Part shown: piece after piece, positions 8,784-11,580 of the stretch | How positions within the stretch are numbered: the first letter of the stretch is position 1 | Layout of the letters: each line of letters opens with the position of its first letter | Assembly: GCA_002298905.1 (NCBI GenBank) | Contig: DBMA01000021.1 | Coordinates: 1-11,580 of the forward strand | Length of the DNA stretch: 11,580 nt | From: Mycoplasma sp. UBA710 | GTDB taxonomy: Bacteria > Bacillota_I > Bacilli_A > Mycoplasmatales > Metamycoplasmataceae | Direction: 5' to 3' | Program-made: the position numbers and the translations under genes | The notes under the pieces: generated by a model | What the model was told of the DNA's origin: nothing | Databases searched by the model: none | Seen by the model: the letters and a program-made list of their open reading frames with translations, nothing else

Positions 8784-9665
8784 TTATAAATTGTTATTCA
8801 AATTACTAATAATATTTACAATTTTTTTTAGATAATATTTATTTAAAATATTTATAACATTGTCATTTTTAATATTTTCAATTTTAATAAGCATATCATC
8901 TAAGTCATTATAAATGTTTACTTTAGTATTTAAAGTAACTAGTTTTTTACACAATAAAGCTTGTTCTTTATTTTTGATAAATAATTCTTGTTGTTTAGAA
9001 TTTAATTGACCAATATTTGAGTAAATATTTTCAATATTTGTATATTTTTTTAAAAGATCAATTGTTTGTTTAGGTCCAATTCCTGTTATACCAGGCAAAT
9101 TATCTGAATTATCACCAGCAATACTTTTATAATCAATAATTTGTTTGGGATAAAAATTAAATATAGAATAGAAATTATTAATATTGATTTTTGTATATTT
9201 ATCTTTTGTATTTTTATCTTTATTCTTCATAATAATATTTACATTATTATCAACTAATTGCAATAAATCTTTGTCTTCTGAAAAAATATCTATTAAAAAA
9301 TTATTTTTATATCTAACACATAATGTTGCTATTAAGTCATCAGCTTCATCACCATTTATAGCATTAAAAGATATTTTCATAATCTTCAAAATTTGGAAAA
9401 TTATTTCTTTTAATTTATAAAGATCTTCAGGAGCTTTTTTTCTCTTTGATTTATATTGTTCATATTCTTTATGTCTTCATGTCGGTTCAATAGCATCAAA
9501 AGCAAAAAAAACATATTGATAATTTTCTTTTTTCAATATTTCAAAAAAACTATTAAAAAATAAATGAATACCCATATTGATAGGTGTAGATTTAACAATA
9601 ATTTGAGCTGCATAGAAAGATCTAAATAGTAATAAATTACCATCTACTAATAATATCTTTTTCAT
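8784..9665 (-). CDS. Stand-alone 5'-3' exonuclease (PolA N-terminal/FEN-type domain)
   Basis: 293 residues, read through a TGA (Trp) at 9477-9479 (minus strand). It corresponds only to the 5'-3' exonuclease domain of DNA polymerase I, with no polymerase domain. The expected role is removal of RNA primers and 5' flaps of Okazaki fragments. Metal-binding acidic residues are present: D8 (LLVDGN), D58 (FAFDA), GDEADD (105-110), SEDKD (129-133) and GDNSDN (184-189). They are followed by the helix-hairpin-helix LPGITGIGPKQ (190-200), which binds DNA. It starts 2 bases after the dnaE stop, with a Shine-Dalgarno-like AAAGGT inside the dnaE end (9677-9682). A dnaE-exonuclease pair is also known from other mycoplasmas (MG_261 and MG_262 of M. 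genitalium, from memory). Confidence 0.92.
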
Positions 9666-9667
9666 AT

Positions 9668-11580
9668 CTATTTAATTACCTTTCATTTATATAAATTTGT
9701 GTAGATTTTATTATTTTTTGAGCTTTTAATAATTGTTGCATAACCAATAGTATTTACTTCAATTTCATCAAATATATGTTTATATTTGTTATTAAATCAA
9801 ATTTCTTCTTTACCAGAAGAATCACAAACTTCAATAAAATAAGATATAGTTTTAAATTTAGTATTTATAACTTCTTTTTTCTTTAAAACTTGTACAACAA
9901 TATTGTATTCAACTCCAGATTTTAAATTGATTAATTTGTCTTGAGTTTCAAATTTCGATGTTATAAATGCGTTAAAAATCATTCCTAGGTATTTTATTTC
10001 ATTTTTAGTTTCTAGCTCTAGATCTTCAGGAAAAATTTCTAATAATGGTTTTTTAATTTTATTATCAACTACAATTTCATTAGTATTAGTATCTTTAAAA
10101 GATGCAATAGACGCATAAGACAATGCTTTTGTTTTGTTATTTATTAAAGTACTCATATTTCCAAAATCTCTTAAAGAGTTTGACTCAATTAAAATATCAA
10201 TAATTGAATTATTAATATTAATAGTTTTCATTCTTGCTATAAAATCAAAAAAATCATTAAATTTTCCATTATTTTCAAAATCATTTAATATTTTATTATT
10301 AGCAACTTCACCAAGACCTTTAATAAATATTAAAGGAAGGTACATATTATTTTTTTTATCATGATATATTTCTTTTGATATTTTATTAATTGAAGGAGAA
10401 TTAATATTAAATTTTAATTCTTTGGCTTCCATTACTATTTTATTTATTGAGTCAACAGAATATGTCAAAGAAATAATTCCTATATAAAAGCATAATGGAT
10501 ATCTGGCTTTCATATAAGCCATACGATAACTTAATGTAGCATAAGCTACTGCGTGGGATTTATTAAATCCATATTCAGCAAATTTTACAATTTCGTGATA
10601 AATTTTTTTTGCTACATCTAATTGATAATTATTTTTTAATGCTCCATTTAAAAATAATTTTTCCATTTCTAAAATATCATCTTTTTTCTTTTTGCTTATT
10701 GCTCTTCTTAAAATATCTGCCTTAGAGAAACTTAACTTAGCAACTTTTTGGATTATTTCCATAATTTGTTCTTGATAAATTATTATTCCATTAGTTTTGG
10801 CAATAATTTTGTCATATTCTTGACTAATAGATTGAAAATTATTTTTATCATTTTTAATATTTATATATTCTTTGATATTTGAAAGAGGCCCAGGTCGATA
10901 AAGAGAAATCACATCTACTAAATCATTGAAATTATTGATTTTAACTGTTTTTAGTGTTGCTATCATTCCAGAAGATTCTAGTTGAAATATTCCTAATACT
11001 TTTGCGTTTGTTAATAGCTTATTTGTTTTATCATCATTTAATGGTATATGTTCAAAATTAAAATTAGGATCAAAAATTTGTTTGATATTTTTTTCAATTT
11101 TTTTAATAATTGTTAATGTTCTTAATCCTAGAAGGTCTATTTTTAATAAACCTCATTCTTCAATAAATTCCATAGAAAATTGTGTTACGTTATTATTGTC
11201 AATATTCATAATGGGTATTAAATCAATAACAGGTCTATTAGCAATAACAATACCAGCGGCATGAATCCCCGTTTGTCTAGGTAGCGACTCAATGAGTAAA
11301 GAATATTGAAATAATTTTGTTAAAATTTCTTCAGAATCGATCAAAGCTTTGAATTTAACGTTAGTGTTATAAGATGTTTGTAAAGTATCTGAACCAGAAA
11401 TTAATTTAGTTATTTCATTCATTCTTGAAAAATTAATGTTTAGAAATCTTCCACAATCTTTTAATGCTTGCTTGGAACCAATTCTTTGATAAGTACATAT
11501 TTGTGCTACATTGTCCACACCATATTTATTTTTTAAATAATTAATCACTTCTTCTCTTTTGTCGTCTTGAATATCTATAT
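9668..11580 (-). CDS. dnaE: DNA polymerase III alpha subunit DnaE, 3' part (5' end beyond the window)
   Basis: The C-terminal 636 residues are present, read through several TGA (Trp) codons. DnaE is a C-family replicative polymerase. Mollicutes normally also have PolC, so this is probably the second, lagging-strand or primer-extending enzyme. The window edge cuts within the catalytic palm. The Asp at 11573-11575 in DIQDDKRE aligns with the second catalytic Asp (E. coli D403), and the third lies in KIDLLGL (codon 11135-11137; E. coli D555). SLYRPGPL (about 10885-10908) and YGFNKSHAVAYATLSYR (about 10530-10580) confirm DnaE rather than PolC, since no proofreading domain insertion is seen. The tail resembles an OB fold and then ends, with no clear tau-binding domain. 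The stop (9668-9670) is 2 bases before the exonuclease start. Confidence 0.95.

Noticed and set aside
9184..11264. Open plus-strand frames at 9184-9420, 10134-10364 and 11082-11264
   Set aside because: They are antisense to the exonuclease and dnaE coding regions, with low-complexity Phe/Ile/Leu-rich products typical of shadows in A+T-rich DNA.
1..11580. Search for CRISPR repeats, insertion-sequence ends, phage or defence genes
   Set aside because: No regularly spaced direct repeats, long terminal inverted repeats, transposase, integrase or defence-type proteins were seen. All protein-coding space is taken by recognisable housekeeping families.

Overview
The window is a strongly A+T-rich bacterial chromosome segment from a mollicute (Mycoplasma or a close relative). 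TGA must be read as tryptophan (genetic code 4): the gdpP, dnaB, cls, proS, trxA, HAD-hydrolase, DUF402, exonuclease and dnaE frames all run through in-frame TGA at places where the family has Trp or where the alignment continues on the other side. In proS seven of the eight Trp codons are TGA. Other signs agree: a ProS of the archaeal/eukaryote-like short type, CCA encoded in the tRNA genes, a stand-alone 5'-3' exonuclease instead of a full DNA polymerase I, and almost no intergenic DNA. The species cannot be named from the sequence alone.

Layout. (1) 29-3807, plus strand: gdpP, rplI, dnaB, overlapping one another. This is the widespread Firmicutes/mollicute order linking c-di-AMP hydrolysis, ribosomal protein L9 and the replicative helicase. 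(2) 3811-5295, minus strand: a phospholipase D-family cardiolipin synthase, convergent with dnaB and separated from it by only 3 bp. (3) 5296-5364: a short divergent promoter region. (4) 5365-7975, plus strand: proS, trxA and a Cof-type HAD phosphatase, probably one transcript. (5) 7984-8174: a near-consensus promoter followed by tRNA-Cys(GCA) and tRNA-Arg(ACG), 3 nt apart. (6) 8198-8235: a hairpin flanked by an A-run and a T-run that can terminate both converging transcripts. (7) 11580-8206, minus strand: the 3' two-thirds or so of dnaE, a stand-alone 5'-3' exonuclease, and a DUF402 (probable nucleotide phosphatase) gene, closely packed as an operon.

Together the genes cover replication (helicase, DnaE polymerase, primer-removing exonuclease), translation (L9, ProS, two tRNAs), membrane lipid synthesis (cardiolipin), redox (thioredoxin) and nucleotide or phosphate turnover (GdpP, HAD, DUF402). 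This is core housekeeping content. I see no mobile element, CRISPR array, phage gene, restriction system or other accessory cassette, and I found no credible undescribed system. The items worth a second look are atypical active or metal sites in familiar proteins (thioredoxin, ProS), promoters very close to start codons with no Shine-Dalgarno, and a terminator built across a stop codon.
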